Below, piece after piece: positions 9,551 through 17,403 of a stretch of 64,000 nucleotides of DNA (the stretch's first letter is position 1; every line of letters starts with the position of its first letter). The DNA lies in NCBI RefSeq assembly GCF_014648675.1, contig NZ_BMRO01000002.1:14800-78799 (forward strand), given 5' to 3'. Made by a program: the position numbers and the translations under genes. The notes under the pieces were generated by a model that made no database searches, was not told where the DNA came from, and saw only the letters and a program-made list of their open reading frames with translations. The DNA comes from Actinomadura livida. GTDB lineage: Bacteria; Actinomycetota; Actinomycetes; Streptosporangiales; Streptosporangiaceae.

Positions 9551-10597
9551 TCACCAGTGGTCGGGGCTGAACGGCTCGTCCTCGGGCCGCGCGGACCGCG
9601 ACAGCAGCCGCAGGTCCGACTCGACCATCATCGTCACGAGCTCCTCGAACGTCACCGCGGGCTCCCAGCCGAGCTGCTCGCGCGCCTTCTTCGGGTCGGC
9701 GCACAGCAGGTCGACCTCGGCGGGCCGGGTGTAGCGGGCGTCCAGGACGACGTGGTCCTCCCAGTTCAGGCCCGCCGTGCGGAACGCGAACTCCACCAGC
9801 TCCCGCACCGACTGCGTCTGGCCCGTTCCGATGACGTAGTCCTCGGGGGAGTCCTGCGCGAGCATCATCCGCATCGCGCGGGCGTAGTCGCCCGCGTAGC
9901 CCCAGTCGCGCCGCGCGTCGAGGTTGCCGAGGCGCAGCTCGTCCGCCAGTCCCAGCTTGATGCGCGCCGCCCCCAGCGACACCTTCCGGGTCACGAACTC
10001 GGCGCCGCGGCGCGGCGACTCGTGGTTGAACAGGATCCCGCTGACCGCGAACATGCCGTAGGACTCGCGGTAGTTCTGCGTGATGTAGTGCCCGTAGCTC
10101 TTGGCCACCCCGTACGGGCTGCGCGGGTGGAACGGCGTCTTCTCGTTCTGCGGGGTCTCCCGCACCATCCCGAACATCTCCGACGACGACGCCTGGTAGA
10201 AGCGGATCTGCTCGCGGTCCGGCGTCCGGGACGGGCTGATGCCCGACACCACCCGGATCGCCTCCAGCATGCGCAGCACGCCCATGCCGGTGACCTCCGC
10301 GGTCAGCTCGGCCTGCTGCCACGACATCGGCACGTAGGAGATCGCGCCGAGGTTGTAGACCTCGTCGGGCTGGACCCGCTCCACCGCCGAGATCAGGCTG
10401 CCCTGGTCCAGCAGGTCCCCGGTGGTGATCTGCACGTCGCCGATGTGCTTGCGCAGCCGCGACACGTGGGGGTTCGCCTGCCCCCGCACCAGGCCCCAGA
10501 CCTCGTATCCCAGCTCAAGCAGATGCTCGGCCAGATACGAGCCGTCCTGTCCGGTGATGCCGGTGATGAGTGCTCGCCTGGACAGCGGATCCTCCAT
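9551..10597 (-). CDS. gmd: GDP-mannose 4,6-dehydratase
   Basis: 348 residues of the extended SDR family. The NAD(P)-binding motif GITGQDGSYLAEHLLELGYEV is at residues 12-32. The family signature SSSEMFGMVRETPQNEKTPFHPRSPYGVAK contains the catalytic Tyr and Lys (YGVAK), and FNHESPRRG and RDWGYAGDYARAM are further GMD hallmarks. The enzyme converts GDP-D-mannose to GDP-4-keto-6-deoxymannose, precursor of GDP-fucose, GDP-rhamnose and related deoxysugars. The ATG at 10595-10597 precedes the SDR motif by a short leader, as in homologues. No GDP-fucose synthase or deoxysugar glycosyltransferase is adjacent, so the end product is unclear. It is divergent from the folP2-like gene. Confidence 0.93.
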   Translation of the reverse strand: MEDPLSRRALITGITGQDGSYLAEHLLELGYEVWGLVRGQANPHVSRLRKHIGDVQITTGDLLDQGSLISAVERVQPDEVYNLGAISYVPMSWQQAELTAEVTGMGVLRMLEAIRVVSGISPSRTPDREQIRFYQASSSEMFGMVRETPQNEKTPFHPRSPYGVAKSYGHYITQNYRESYGMFAVSGILFNHESPRRGAEFVTRKVSLGAARIKLGLADELRLGNLDARRDWGYAGDYARAMRMMLAQDSPEDYVIGTGQTQSVRELVEFAFRTAGLNWEDHVVLDARYTRPAEVDLLCADPKKAREQLGWEPAVTFEELVTMMVESDLRLLSRSARPEDEPFSPDHW

Positions 10598-10762
10598 GGC
10601 TGAAATAGGTCCGACGCGGGCCCACCACGGGAGAATCCCGCAACGAGCGTGACATATGAGATTACCGACCACTCCAGGCCGATGACGAGAGAGGGCGCCG
10701 TTTGGACCGAATTCGCTTCTGGTTGGCCCGCCGGGCCCGCGATGTGCCACGGTGAGTGCATC

Positions 10763-11608
10763 ATGACCTCACCGGACGTGCCGCCGCTGCGGCTGAACGG
10801 GCGCGAGATCGGCCCGCACGCGATCATGGCCGTGGTGAACCGCACACCCGACTCGTTCTTCGACCGCGGCGCCACCTACGGCTTCGACGCGGCCCTCGCC
10901 GCCGCGGACCGGGCCGTGGCCGACGGCGCCGAGATCGTCGACATCGGCGGGGTGAAGGCCGGTCCCGGCGAGGACGTCGGCGTCGCGGAGGAGCTGCGCC
11001 GGGTCGTCGACCTCGTCGCCGCCGTCCGCGAGCGCCATCCCGCCGCGGTGATCAGCGTCGACACCTGGCGCGCCGAGGTCGGCGACGCCGTGGCGCGGGC
11101 GGGCGCCGACCTGCTCAACGACACCTGGGGCGGGCCCGACCCGCGGCTCGCCGAGGTCGCCGCCGAGCACGGCATCGGCCTGGTGTGCTCGCACGCGGGC
11201 GCCCTCCCGCCCCGCACCCGCCCGCACCGGATCGGGTACGGCGACGTCGTCGCGGACGTCGTCGCGCACATCACCGGCCTGGCCGAGCGCGCCGCCGCCC
11301 TCGGGGTCCGCCGCGACGCCATCCTGATCGACCCCGCCCACGACTTCGGCAAGAACACCCGGCACTCGCTGGAGATCACCCGGCGGCTCCGCGAGCTCAC
11401 CGGCACCGGATGGCCGGTATTGGTCGCGGTGTCCAACAAGGACTTCATCGGGGAGACCCTCGGCCGCCCCGTGGACGGGCGCGGTGTCGGCACGATGGCC
11501 GTCCTCGGCGTCTCCGCCCTCCTCGGCGCCCGCGTCTTCCGCGTCCACGACGTCCGCGCCGCCCGGCAGGCGCTGGACCGGTGCGGCGCCCTCGGCGCCG
11601 GGCGCTAG
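10763..11608 (+). CDS. folP2: dihydropteroate synthase paralogue (FolP2 type)
   Basis: 281 residues with a DHPS TIM barrel: AIMAVVNRTPDSFFDRG at the N-terminus, DIGGVKAGPGEDV near residue 65, LLNDTWGG, IDPAHDFGKNTRHSLE and a C-terminal RVHDVRAARQA. In true DHPS the second motif is DIGGxSTRPG with pterin/phosphate contacts. Here ST is replaced by KA, and the DPGIGF motif reads DPAHDF. This is the pattern of the actinobacterial FolP2 group, whose mycobacterial member has no DHPS activity. A different pterin-like or cofactor role is therefore more likely than folate synthesis. The ATG at 10763 has a GGTGAG ribosome site. The gene ends nine bases from the convergent CGNR gene. Confidence 0.85.
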   Translation: MTSPDVPPLRLNGREIGPHAIMAVVNRTPDSFFDRGATYGFDAALAAADRAVADGAEIVDIGGVKAGPGEDVGVAEELRRVVDLVAAVRERHPAAVISVDTWRAEVGDAVARAGADLLNDTWGGPDPRLAEVAAEHGIGLVCSHAGALPPRTRPHRIGYGDVVADVVAHITGLAERAAALGVRRDAILIDPAHDFGKNTRHSLEITRRLRELTGTGWPVLVAVSNKDFIGETLGRPVDGRGVGTMAVLGVSALLGARVFRVHDVRAARQALDRCGALGAGR

Positions 11609-11617
11609 CTCCGCGGC

Positions 11618-12220
11618 TCAGCGCGTCGCGGGCGCCTTCTTCGCCGCGGCGGCCCGCGGGGAGGGGGCGGCCCCCTCGCGCCGGCGGGCCCGGTAGGCGG
11701 CGACGTGCATGCGGTTGCCGCAGGTGCGGCTGTCGCAGTAGCGGCGGCAGCGGTTGCGGGACAGGTCCACCAGGACCCGGGAGCAGTCGGGCGCCTCGCA
11801 CGTGCGCAGCCGGTCCAGTTCGCCCGCCGCCACGACGTACGCCAGCGCCATCCCGCAGTCGGCCGCCAGGTGCTCGCCCAGCGGCGCGCCGGGCGCGAAG
11901 AAGTGGACGTGCCAGTCGTAGCCGTCGTGGTCGGTCAGGTGCGGGGTGGTGCGGACCTCCCCGACGACCTCGTTGATCCGGTCCACCGCGGCCTGGACGT
12001 CGTCGGCGCGGAACACCGCGTGGAAGCGGGCGCGCAGGTCCAGCACCCGGAGCAGGTCGGCGTCGGTGAGCCGGCCCACGTCGCTGAACGTGTTGCGCTC
12101 CACGAACGCCTGCAGGCCGGGCAGCCCGCCGAGGCGCTCGGTGCCGGACGCCGCCGCGCCGGTGTTGATGAGGTCGACGACGACGGCGAGCGCGTGCTCG
12201 GTGTCATGGGTGAAGATCAC
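11618..12220 (-). CDS. CGNR zinc-finger (ABATE domain) regulator
   Basis: About 200 residues. An N-terminal ABATE-type helical domain starts IFTHDTEHALAVVVDLINT. The C-terminal finger is LRTCEAPDCSRVLVDLSRNRCRRYCDSRTCGNRMHVAAYRARR, four Cys with the CGNR signature and a basic tail. These proteins are presumed stress-response transcription factors that bind DNA through the finger. The GTG at 12220 is favoured because GGAG lies five bases upstream; an in-frame start exists about 80 bases further up. It is convergent with folP2 and no partner gene is evident. Confidence 0.85.
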   Translation of the reverse strand: MIFTHDTEHALAVVVDLINTGAAASGTERLGGLPGLQAFVERNTFSDVGRLTDADLLRVLDLRARFHAVFRADDVQAAVDRINEVVGEVRTTPHLTDHDGYDWHVHFFAPGAPLGEHLAADCGMALAYVVAAGELDRLRTCEAPDCSRVLVDLSRNRCRRYCDSRTCGNRMHVAAYRARRREGAAPSPRAAAAKKAPATR

Positions 12221-12448
12221 AATGACTCCAGTCTCCGGGACCGGGGCGATCGTGTGCCCGGCCGCGCCGCCGGGGCCGGAACGCGGCCCGTGGGGCAACA
12301 ACCATATGACGCGGACGGCACCCGGCTGCGGCCAACCCCGCCAGGACGCGCTGGCGAACGGCGGCCTGATCCGGCCGGAGGGTCTGCGCGGGGGAGTGCG
12401 GCGGCGGGTCCGGGCGGGCGAGCGCGGGTGCCCGGCCGGGCGGCCGGG

Positions 12449-13021
12449 TCAGCGCTCGTAGTGCGGGTCGGCCACGACCGGGTAGTAGGCGTCGGTGTGC
12501 TGGACCCGCATGGTGACGGCCGACCCCTCCAGGGTGTAGTCGGCCTTGACCTGGCGGAACATCGAGTCGCTCGCCCACGGGTTGTAGAGGCGGCCCACGG
12601 TCGCGCCGTACCGCAGGTGGACGACGTCGTAGCCGCCGGACGGCATCGACTCCAGGGTGAGGCCGTCGGCCAGGGACACCGTGAACCGGAACTCCGAGGG
12701 GGCGTCGGGTCCGTGGATCACCGTCAGCAGCCGCACGCCGCCGGCCGTCGTCTGCGCGACGATGTCGGTGTCGACGTCCACGCCCACGAACACCCGGAGG
12801 CTGGGGCGCAGGATCTGGGCGACGGTGTCCGCCGCCGCCACGTCGATGCCGAGGTGGATCCGCTGGCCGTCCCGCGTCGGCACCCACACGCCGTCGCGGG
12901 CGCGCTGGCCCCAGGCGACTTCCGGGTTCTCCAGCTCCTGAGGCTCGTTCTTGCCCCGCGCGACGAGGATCCTGGAGGCGGCGCTCATCGCCGCGGCAGC
13001 CCCGTCCCGTGCATGCCTCAT
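12449..13021 (-). CDS. conserved hypothetical protein with C-terminal YPVVADP motif
   Basis: 190 residues. There is no signal peptide or membrane segment. The N-terminus MRHARDGAAAAMSAASRILVARG is followed by beta-rich sequence. The C-terminus reads VTMRVQHTDAYYPVVADPHYER, resembling a segment found at the end of the beta domain of many secreted actinobacterial proteins (HTDGxxYPVVADP-like). The precise family and role are not known to me. The ATG at 13021 has a GAGGGGG ribosome site. It is flanked by intergenic DNA on both sides and looks monocistronic. Confidence 0.65.
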   Translation of the reverse strand: MRHARDGAAAAMSAASRILVARGKNEPQELENPEVAWGQRARDGVWVPTRDGQRIHLGIDVAAADTVAQILRPSLRVFVGVDVDTDIVAQTTAGGVRLLTVIHGPDAPSEFRFTVSLADGLTLESMPSGGYDVVHLRYGATVGRLYNPWASDSMFRQVKADYTLEGSAVTMRVQHTDAYYPVVADPHYER

Positions 13022-13091
13022 GGCGGGCCCCCTCGCCTTTCTTTCATCACTTGCGTGACTTCGTGCTGATCTAGGGTTTATCACGGGCCAG

Positions 13092-13120
13092 ACCGGCAGG
13101 GCGCGTTCTGACCTGCCGGT
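13092..13120. promoter_or_regulatory. inverted repeat ACCGGCAGG-N11-CCTGCCGGT
   Basis: Perfect nine-base arms about 70 bases upstream of the minus-strand hypothetical gene, the spacing of a dimeric repressor site. It could also form a hairpin in either transcript. Confidence 0.35.
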
Positions 13121-13266
13121 GGTGGATTCGTGACGTTCGCCTCGTGCGTCGTTGGACCTTACACCACGCTTATACGTGCCGGTCGGGCCGGGGCTGGATC
13201 GATTGCGCGGCCGCTCCCGGACACCGATGACGGTGCGCATCCGAGCCGGTACGGAGAAAATACTTT

Positions 13267-13291
13267 GTGCGCCGCCGGGAACGCGGCGCAC
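13267..13291. promoter_or_regulatory. hairpin/inverted repeat GTGCGCCGC-N7-GCGGCGCAC before tRNA-Trp
   Basis: Perfect nine-base arms, 34 bases upstream of the tRNA-Trp 5' end and just after an AAAATACTTT patch that may be a -10 region. It may act as an operator or a leader hairpin of the tRNA transcript. Confidence 0.35.
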
Positions 13292-13324
13292 CATTGATCA
13301 CGTCGAACGGAGGCGAAAGCACGA

Positions 13325-13396
13325 AGGGGCGAGCCACCGGTTAGGCGGCCGGTCTCCAAAACCGGCGGAAAGTGGGTTCGACTCCTACCGCCCCTG
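13325..13396 (+). tRNA. tRNA-Trp (CCA), compact/atypical D arm
   Basis: The acceptor stem AGGGGCG/CGCCCCT pairs over seven bases with discriminator G, the bacterial Trp identity base. The anticodon stem CCGGT/ACCGG closes the loop CTCCAAA, giving anticodon CCA. The T arm is GTGGG-TTCGACT-CCTAC. The region between acceptor and anticodon stems is only 17 bases. It fits best as a three-pair D stem GCC/GGC around ACCGGTTA, leaving A instead of the near-universal U8. A genomic CC follows the discriminator but not CCA. The gene reads as a diverged, possibly specialised tRNA-Trp, and a pseudo-tRNA is possible. Confidence 0.7.
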
Positions 13397-13411
13397 CCGA
13401 GCACGGACGAT

Positions 13412-13482
13412 GGGCCTGTGGTGTAACGGGAGCACGCTTCCCTTGCAAGGAAGCGATCAGGGTTCGACTCCCTGCTGGTCCA
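13412..13482 (+). tRNA. tRNA-Ala (TGC), compact D arm
   Basis: The acceptor stem GGGCCTG/CTGGTCC carries the G3-U70 wobble pair that marks alanine tRNAs, discriminator A, and one T-T mismatch at pair 6-67. The D arm is GTGT-AACGGGA-GCAC, the anticodon arm CTTCC-CTTGCAA-GGAAG (anticodon TGC), the variable region four bases, and the T arm CAGGG-TTCGACT-CCCTG. The 71-base length is short for tRNA-Ala, and the D loop resembles tRNA-Gly or Gln more than a normal actinobacterial tRNA-Ala. It lies 15 bases after tRNA-Trp and probably shares its transcript. Confidence 0.8.
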
Positions 13483-13494
13483 CGCGTTTCACGG

Positions 13495-13529
13495 GGCGGG
13501 GCCGTCCGGTCGCGGACGACCCCGCCTTT
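13495..13529 (+). terminator. hairpin with TTT tail between tRNA-Ala and tRNA-Ser
   Basis: Arms GGCGGGG-C-CGTCCG and CGGACG-A-CCCCGCC pair over 13 of 14 positions around a GTCG tetraloop and are followed by TTTC. This looks like an intrinsic terminator ending the Trp-Ala tRNA transcript, or a processing hairpin before tRNA-Ser. Confidence 0.6.
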
Positions 13530-13534
13530 CGCCC

Positions 13535-13619
13535 GGAGGGTTGGCCGAACGGTAAGGCAGCAGTTTCGAAAACTGACGTCGAGGTGACACTCGAAGGGGT
13601 TCGACTCCCTTACCCTCCG
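13535..13619 (+). tRNA. tRNA-Ser (CGA), class II
   Basis: The acceptor GGAGGGT/ACCCTCC pairs fully with discriminator G. The D arm is GCC-GAACGGTAA-GGC (three pairs). The anticodon loop TTCGAAA gives CGA, with a G-A mismatch at the base of the anticodon stem. The long variable arm TCGAG-GTGACA-CTCGA is the class II feature required for serine charging. The T arm is AGGGG-TTCGACT-CCCTT. The 85-base gene has the right identity features for Ser, but its D arm and anticodon stem are weaker than those of housekeeping tRNA-Ser genes. Confidence 0.85.
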
Positions 13620-13639
13620 CGGGAATCCCGCCGCCGCGG

Positions 13640-14977
13640 TCAGACCGGCGCCGGCTCGCTGACGGTGACCGACTCGGTCAGGCCGGCGAGGACGCCGCTC
13701 AGATGGTCCAGGGCGTCCGCGATCCAGGGCAGGGACGCCGGGTCCGCGGACGCCAGGGCCGCGAGGCGCTGCTCGTCGTCCTCCCCGTAGAGCAGGCTCG
13801 GCGCGACCCGCATCCGCAGCGACGCCGGCGCGTCCCCGAACGAGCTGCCGGGCAGGACGCCGACCCCGTGGCGTTCGAGCAGCAGGTGCGTCAGGTCGCC
13901 GGCCGTCCGGACGCCGTGCCGCTCCCGCAGCCCGTCCCGGAGCGGCCCGAAGTCGGGGTAGAGGTAGAAGGCGGCCTCCGGGCGGGCGACGCGGGCCCCC
14001 GCGGCGGCGAACCGGCGGGCGACCGCACCGGTGATCGCCGCGTGCAGCCGCCGGCTGCGGTCGATGTGCTCGACCAGCTCGGGCGGCTCGGCGAACGCGT
14101 ACGCGGCGGCGTGCTGCATCGGGGCCGGGGCGCTGGACCAGATCTCGCTCGCCACCCCCAGCAGGCTGTCGCGCAGCGCCCGGCCGAACGGCCCGTCCGG
14201 CAGCCGCGCGACGCCGAGCCGCCAGCCGCCCGCGGCCAGGCTCTTGCTCAGCGCGGTCGTCACGACGGTCCGCTCCGGCGCGTGCCGGGCGGGGCTCGGG
14301 ACCGTCCGGTCCGGCGCGTGCACCAGGTCGCGGTAGATCTCGTCGGAGATCACCACCAGGTCGTGCCGGCGCGCGACCGAGCACAGCCGCCGCACGGTCT
14401 CCTCGGAGGCGATCGTCCCCGTCGGGTTGTCGGGCAGCGTCACCACCACGGCGCGCACGTCCCGCCCGCGGGCGCGGGCCCGCACCACGGCGTCGGCCAG
14501 CAGCGCCGGGCTCGGCACGCCGCCCTCGCCGGGCGGGGTGGCGACCCGGATCGGCTCGGCGCCCACCAGCGCCGTCTGCGCGGCGTAGGTCACCCAGCTC
14601 GGCGCCGGGACGACGACGTCCCCGCCGAGCGCGGTGAGCAGCGCGTACAGCAGCGGCTTGCTGCCGGGGCCGGCGACGACCGTGGCCGGGTCGGTGGGCA
14701 GCCCGCGCCGCGTCCAGTACCCGGCGGCGGCGGCGCGCAGCGCGGCGGACCCGGCGACCGGGCCGTAGCCGCCCCGGCCCGCGGCCGCGCCGAGCTCGCG
14801 GGCCAGGACGGGATGTATCGGTATCCCGGCCTCTCCGAAGCCGAGGGGGAGGACGCGCCGGCCCTCCCTGCGCATGCGGGCGATCACCTCGTTGACCGCG
14901 AGCGTCGCCGACAGCGGGACGGGGCGCGGGCTGAAGGGCAGCGGCCGGACGGGTGCGGACACTCTCTGGGCAGGCAT
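13640..14977 (-). CDS. class I/II PLP-dependent aminotransferase
   Basis: 445 residues with the fold-type I pattern: a substrate loop at GYGPVAGSAALRAAAAGYW, an LPDNPTGT motif (Asn contacting PLP), SDEIY (Asp and Tyr contacting the cofactor) and the PLP lysine in TTALSKSLAAGGWRLG. It is an aspartate/aromatic-aminotransferase-like enzyme of the cytoplasm; the amino donor is unknown. The ATG at 14977 is chosen for a GGAG eight bases upstream; two in-frame ATGs lie further up. It is divergent from a LysR gene with a 171-base gap, the classic layout of a regulator with its target. Its stop codon lies 20 bases from the tRNA-Ser end. Confidence 0.87.
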   Translation of the reverse strand: MPAQRVSAPVRPLPFSPRPVPLSATLAVNEVIARMRREGRRVLPLGFGEAGIPIHPVLARELGAAAGRGGYGPVAGSAALRAAAAGYWTRRGLPTDPATVVAGPGSKPLLYALLTALGGDVVVPAPSWVTYAAQTALVGAEPIRVATPPGEGGVPSPALLADAVVRARARGRDVRAVVVTLPDNPTGTIASEETVRRLCSVARRHDLVVISDEIYRDLVHAPDRTVPSPARHAPERTVVTTALSKSLAAGGWRLGVARLPDGPFGRALRDSLLGVASEIWSSAPAPMQHAAAYAFAEPPELVEHIDRSRRLHAAITGAVARRFAAAGARVARPEAAFYLYPDFGPLRDGLRERHGVRTAGDLTHLLLERHGVGVLPGSSFGDAPASLRMRVAPSLLYGEDDEQRLAALASADPASLPWIADALDHLSGVLAGLTESVTVSEPAPV

Positions 14978-15148
14978 CGAAACGCTCCAGGGCATGGCGT
15001 ATGAAGGCATTCAGGGAAAGGGCGGGCGACGTCGCGGTGGGTGACCGCGCAATCCCCCTGTGCGACCCGGCCGGGCTCGGGTTCATACTTGCCCGCACAA
15101 AGCATCATCACAAGCGACTCTCATCGATGGTGACCATAAGGTGGACTG

Positions 15149-16075
15149 ATGCTCGAACTTCGCCGCCTCCGGCTGCTCGCCGAGTTCGCCCGCCGCGGCA
15201 GCATCGCCGCGACGGCCGCCGCCCTCGGCTACACCCCGTCGGCGGTCTCCCAGCAGCTGTCGGCGCTGGAGCGGGAGGCCCGGGTCCCGCTGCTGGACCG
15301 CACCGCCCGCAGCGCTGAGCTGACCGATGCCGGCCGCCGGCTGGCCGAGCGCGCCGAGGAGATCCTCGGGCTCGTGGAGACGGCGGAGGCGGAGCTGTCG
15401 GCGCACTCCGACACCCCCATGGGGCGCGTCGTCGTCACCGCGTTCCCCACGGCCGCCGTCGCCTTCGCGCCCGCGCTGGCGCAGAGCCTCGGCGAGCATC
15501 CCGGGCTGACGTTCGTCCTGCGGCAGACCCGGCCCGGCGACGGCATCCGGCAGGTCCAGAACGGCGAGGTCGACATCGCCCTCATCGACGACTGGACGGG
15601 CAAGGTCCCCGACCAGTCGCCCGCCGCCCTGGAGTTCTTCCACCTGCGCAGGGACCCGCTGGTGCTCGTCGTCCCGTCCACGCACCCCATGTCGGACCCC
15701 GCGCGGCCCGTGGACCTGCAGCGGCTCCGGGAGGAGCCCTGGATGGCGGCGCCGCCCGGCGAGCCGTCCCGGCAGGCCGCCGAGCGGCTCCTGGACACCG
15801 TCGGCGGGGCCAGGCCGGTGCCGTGGGAGTTCGAGGGCCTGCACACCATCCTGAGCCTGGTCGCTCGGGGGATCGGCATCACCGTGGTCCCGGCGCTGGC
15901 CCTCGCCGCCGGGGACCGGGGCGTCGCGGTGCGGCGCATCCCCGAGTGCACGCTGGCCCGGGAGGTCTACGCCGTCACCAGGGCCGCGAGCGTCCGCAGG
16001 CCGTCGGTCGCGGTCACGCTCCGGGCCATCTACGCCGCCGCCCGCGACACCCAGCCCGCCCGTCCGGAGGGCTGA
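15149..16075 (+). CDS. LysR family transcriptional regulator
   Basis: 308 residues. The N-terminal winged HTH is LRLLAEFARRGSIAATAAALGYTPSAVSQQLSALERE. The co-inducer domain, of the small-aromatic/amino-acid type, runs from about residue 92 (GRVVVTAFPTAAVAFAPALAQSL). The ATG at 15149 has an AAGGTGG ribosome site. The divergent aminotransferase gene is the probable target. A TTCATACTTGCC patch and an AAGGTGG-flanked AT patch in the shared gap are where a LysR T-N11-A box would lie, but I cannot single one out. Confidence 0.88.
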   Translation: MLELRRLRLLAEFARRGSIAATAAALGYTPSAVSQQLSALEREARVPLLDRTARSAELTDAGRRLAERAEEILGLVETAEAELSAHSDTPMGRVVVTAFPTAAVAFAPALAQSLGEHPGLTFVLRQTRPGDGIRQVQNGEVDIALIDDWTGKVPDQSPAALEFFHLRRDPLVLVVPSTHPMSDPARPVDLQRLREEPWMAAPPGEPSRQAAERLLDTVGGARPVPWEFEGLHTILSLVARGIGITVVPALALAAGDRGVAVRRIPECTLAREVYAVTRAASVRRPSVAVTLRAIYAAARDTQPARPEG

Positions 16076-16316
16076 GCGGGCCGGCCCCGCGGCGGGAGCC
16101 GGAGGCTTGGCCGTGCCATGTCCGTTTCGGGCGGTTTCCTGGCCTCACCTCGGGAAACGAAAGCCGGATCGAACCGGACGCGAACCGAACCAATCCAGCG
16201 GCGCAGCCGAACTAACAGAGAGGCGGAGCCGAACCGACCGGAGGACGGCCGCCCGGCCCGAATCATCCGAAAACGGACGGACGGGTGCGGACCATCACGT
16301 ACCGTGGGGCGCAATC

Positions 16317-17264
16317 GTGAGCAAATCCGAGTTCAAGTACACCGATCGGGGAGCACAACGCTCGATGGATCGACCGGCGATCATGCCCGCCCCGGCCTCC
16401 GGGGCGGCGGGAACCCCCAGCCTCCAGGCGGACGGGTACGGGACAGTCCCCTCCGCGGTGGACGGCTCCACCGCTGAAGCGTCCGCCTTCGAGACCTTCA
16501 CCGTTGAAGGATCCACGGTTGAGGACGCCACCGTTGACGGTTCCACCGTCGATGACCGCGCCGCGGACCGCCCGGCGGGCCTGACGCGCGCGCCGAAGCC
16601 GGAGGACGGCCACGGCGGCGGGCACCACGTCTTCGAGCTGCCGCGGATCCCCGCGCTGCTCATGCACGCCCTCCCGCGCTTCGTCGAGGGCGTCATCGCC
16701 CCGGTGGTGGTGTTCTACGTGGCGCTCATGCTCCTCGGACTGACCGGGGCGCTCGTCGCCGCCGTCGCCTGGGTGTACGGCGGCATCGTCTACCGCTACG
16801 TGCGCGGGCACCCGGTCTCGGGGATGCTGCTGCTGGCCGCGGTCGGGGTGACCGTCCGCGCGGGGCTGTCGGCCGCGACGGGGAGCGCGGTCGTGTACTT
16901 CCTGCAGCCGACGCTGGGGACGCTCTGCGTGAGCATGGCCTTCCTCGCCTCGGTGCCCCTCGGCAAGCCGCTGGCCATGAAGCTCGCCAAGGACATGGCG
17001 CCGATCCCGGACGCCTTCTACAAGCACGACAGGGTCCGCCGCTTCTTCCTGCGCATCTCGCTGCTGTGGTCGGCGGTGCTGATGGCCAACGTGGGCGTCA
17101 GCCTCTGGATGCTGTTCAGCCAGTCGATCAGCATGTACCTGTGGATCCGGACCGGGGTCGTCGCGGGGCTCGGCGCGGCCGGGATCGCCGCCTCGGTGTG
17201 GGGCTTCAAGCGCGTGGTGCGCCACGTCAACCGCGAGCCCGCCGAGGACGCCGCCGCCGCCTGA
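16317..17264 (+). CDS. VC0807-type integral membrane protein with acidic pentad-repeat N-terminus
   Basis: About 315 residues. A hydrophilic N-terminal region of roughly 110 residues contains seven consecutive five-residue units (VDGST, AEASA, FETFT, VEGST, VEDAT, VDGST, VDDRA). The membrane part has about six hydrophobic segments (PVVVFYVALMLLGLTGALVAAVAWVYGGIVY onward) like the VC0807 / intracellular-septation-A-like family of unknown function. A conserved IPDAFYKHDRVRRFF loop sits between segments four and five. The GTG at 16317 is tentative; an ATG at 16365 is the alternative. The gene stands alone between the LysR gene and the transpeptidases. Confidence 0.75.
   Translation: MSKSEFKYTDRGAQRSMDRPAIMPAPASGAAGTPSLQADGYGTVPSAVDGSTAEASAFETFTVEGSTVEDATVDGSTVDDRAADRPAGLTRAPKPEDGHGGGHHVFELPRIPALLMHALPRFVEGVIAPVVVFYVALMLLGLTGALVAAVAWVYGGIVYRYVRGHPVSGMLLLAAVGVTVRAGLSAATGSAVVYFLQPTLGTLCVSMAFLASVPLGKPLAMKLAKDMAPIPDAFYKHDRVRRFFLRISLLWSAVLMANVGVSLWMLFSQSISMYLWIRTGVVAGLGAAGIAASVWGFKRVVRHVNREPAEDAAAA
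16458..16562 (+). repeat. seven tandem imperfect 15-bp units encoding V(D/E)xST pentads
   Basis: The units begin at 16458 and keep frame. Units 1, 4 and 6 (VDGST, VEGST, VDGST) are closest. Codons change from gtg/gct/ttc to gtt, which is unusual here, since T-ending codons (gtt) are rare in neighbouring genes. This suggests expansion of a local repeat rather than ordinary drift. Confidence 0.75.
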
Positions 17265-17403
17265 GCGGCCCCTCGACCTGCGACGAACCGGGTCCGAGCG
17301 GCGGATAACCGCCCGGCTTGCCGAACTTCCGGCCCGCACGCGGCGTCTCCATTACTAGATAGCCCGACACAGGGTGAGATCTTTGGTTTTGGGGGAGTCT
17401 GTG

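Larger units (their letters stand above)
13022..13324. other. 303-base intergenic region before the tRNA genes
   Basis: It holds two perfect nine-base inverted repeats (13092-13120 and 13267-13291) and AT-richer promoter-like patches at about 13040-13085 and 13250-13266. The first probably serves the minus-strand hypothetical gene and the second the plus-strand tRNA genes. No coding sequence was recognised. Confidence 0.5.

Noticed and set aside
16076..16316. Repeated CGAACCG elements before the VC0807-type gene
   Set aside because: Short, irregular and imperfect. Not distinguishable from local composition bias, though they could be regulator sites.
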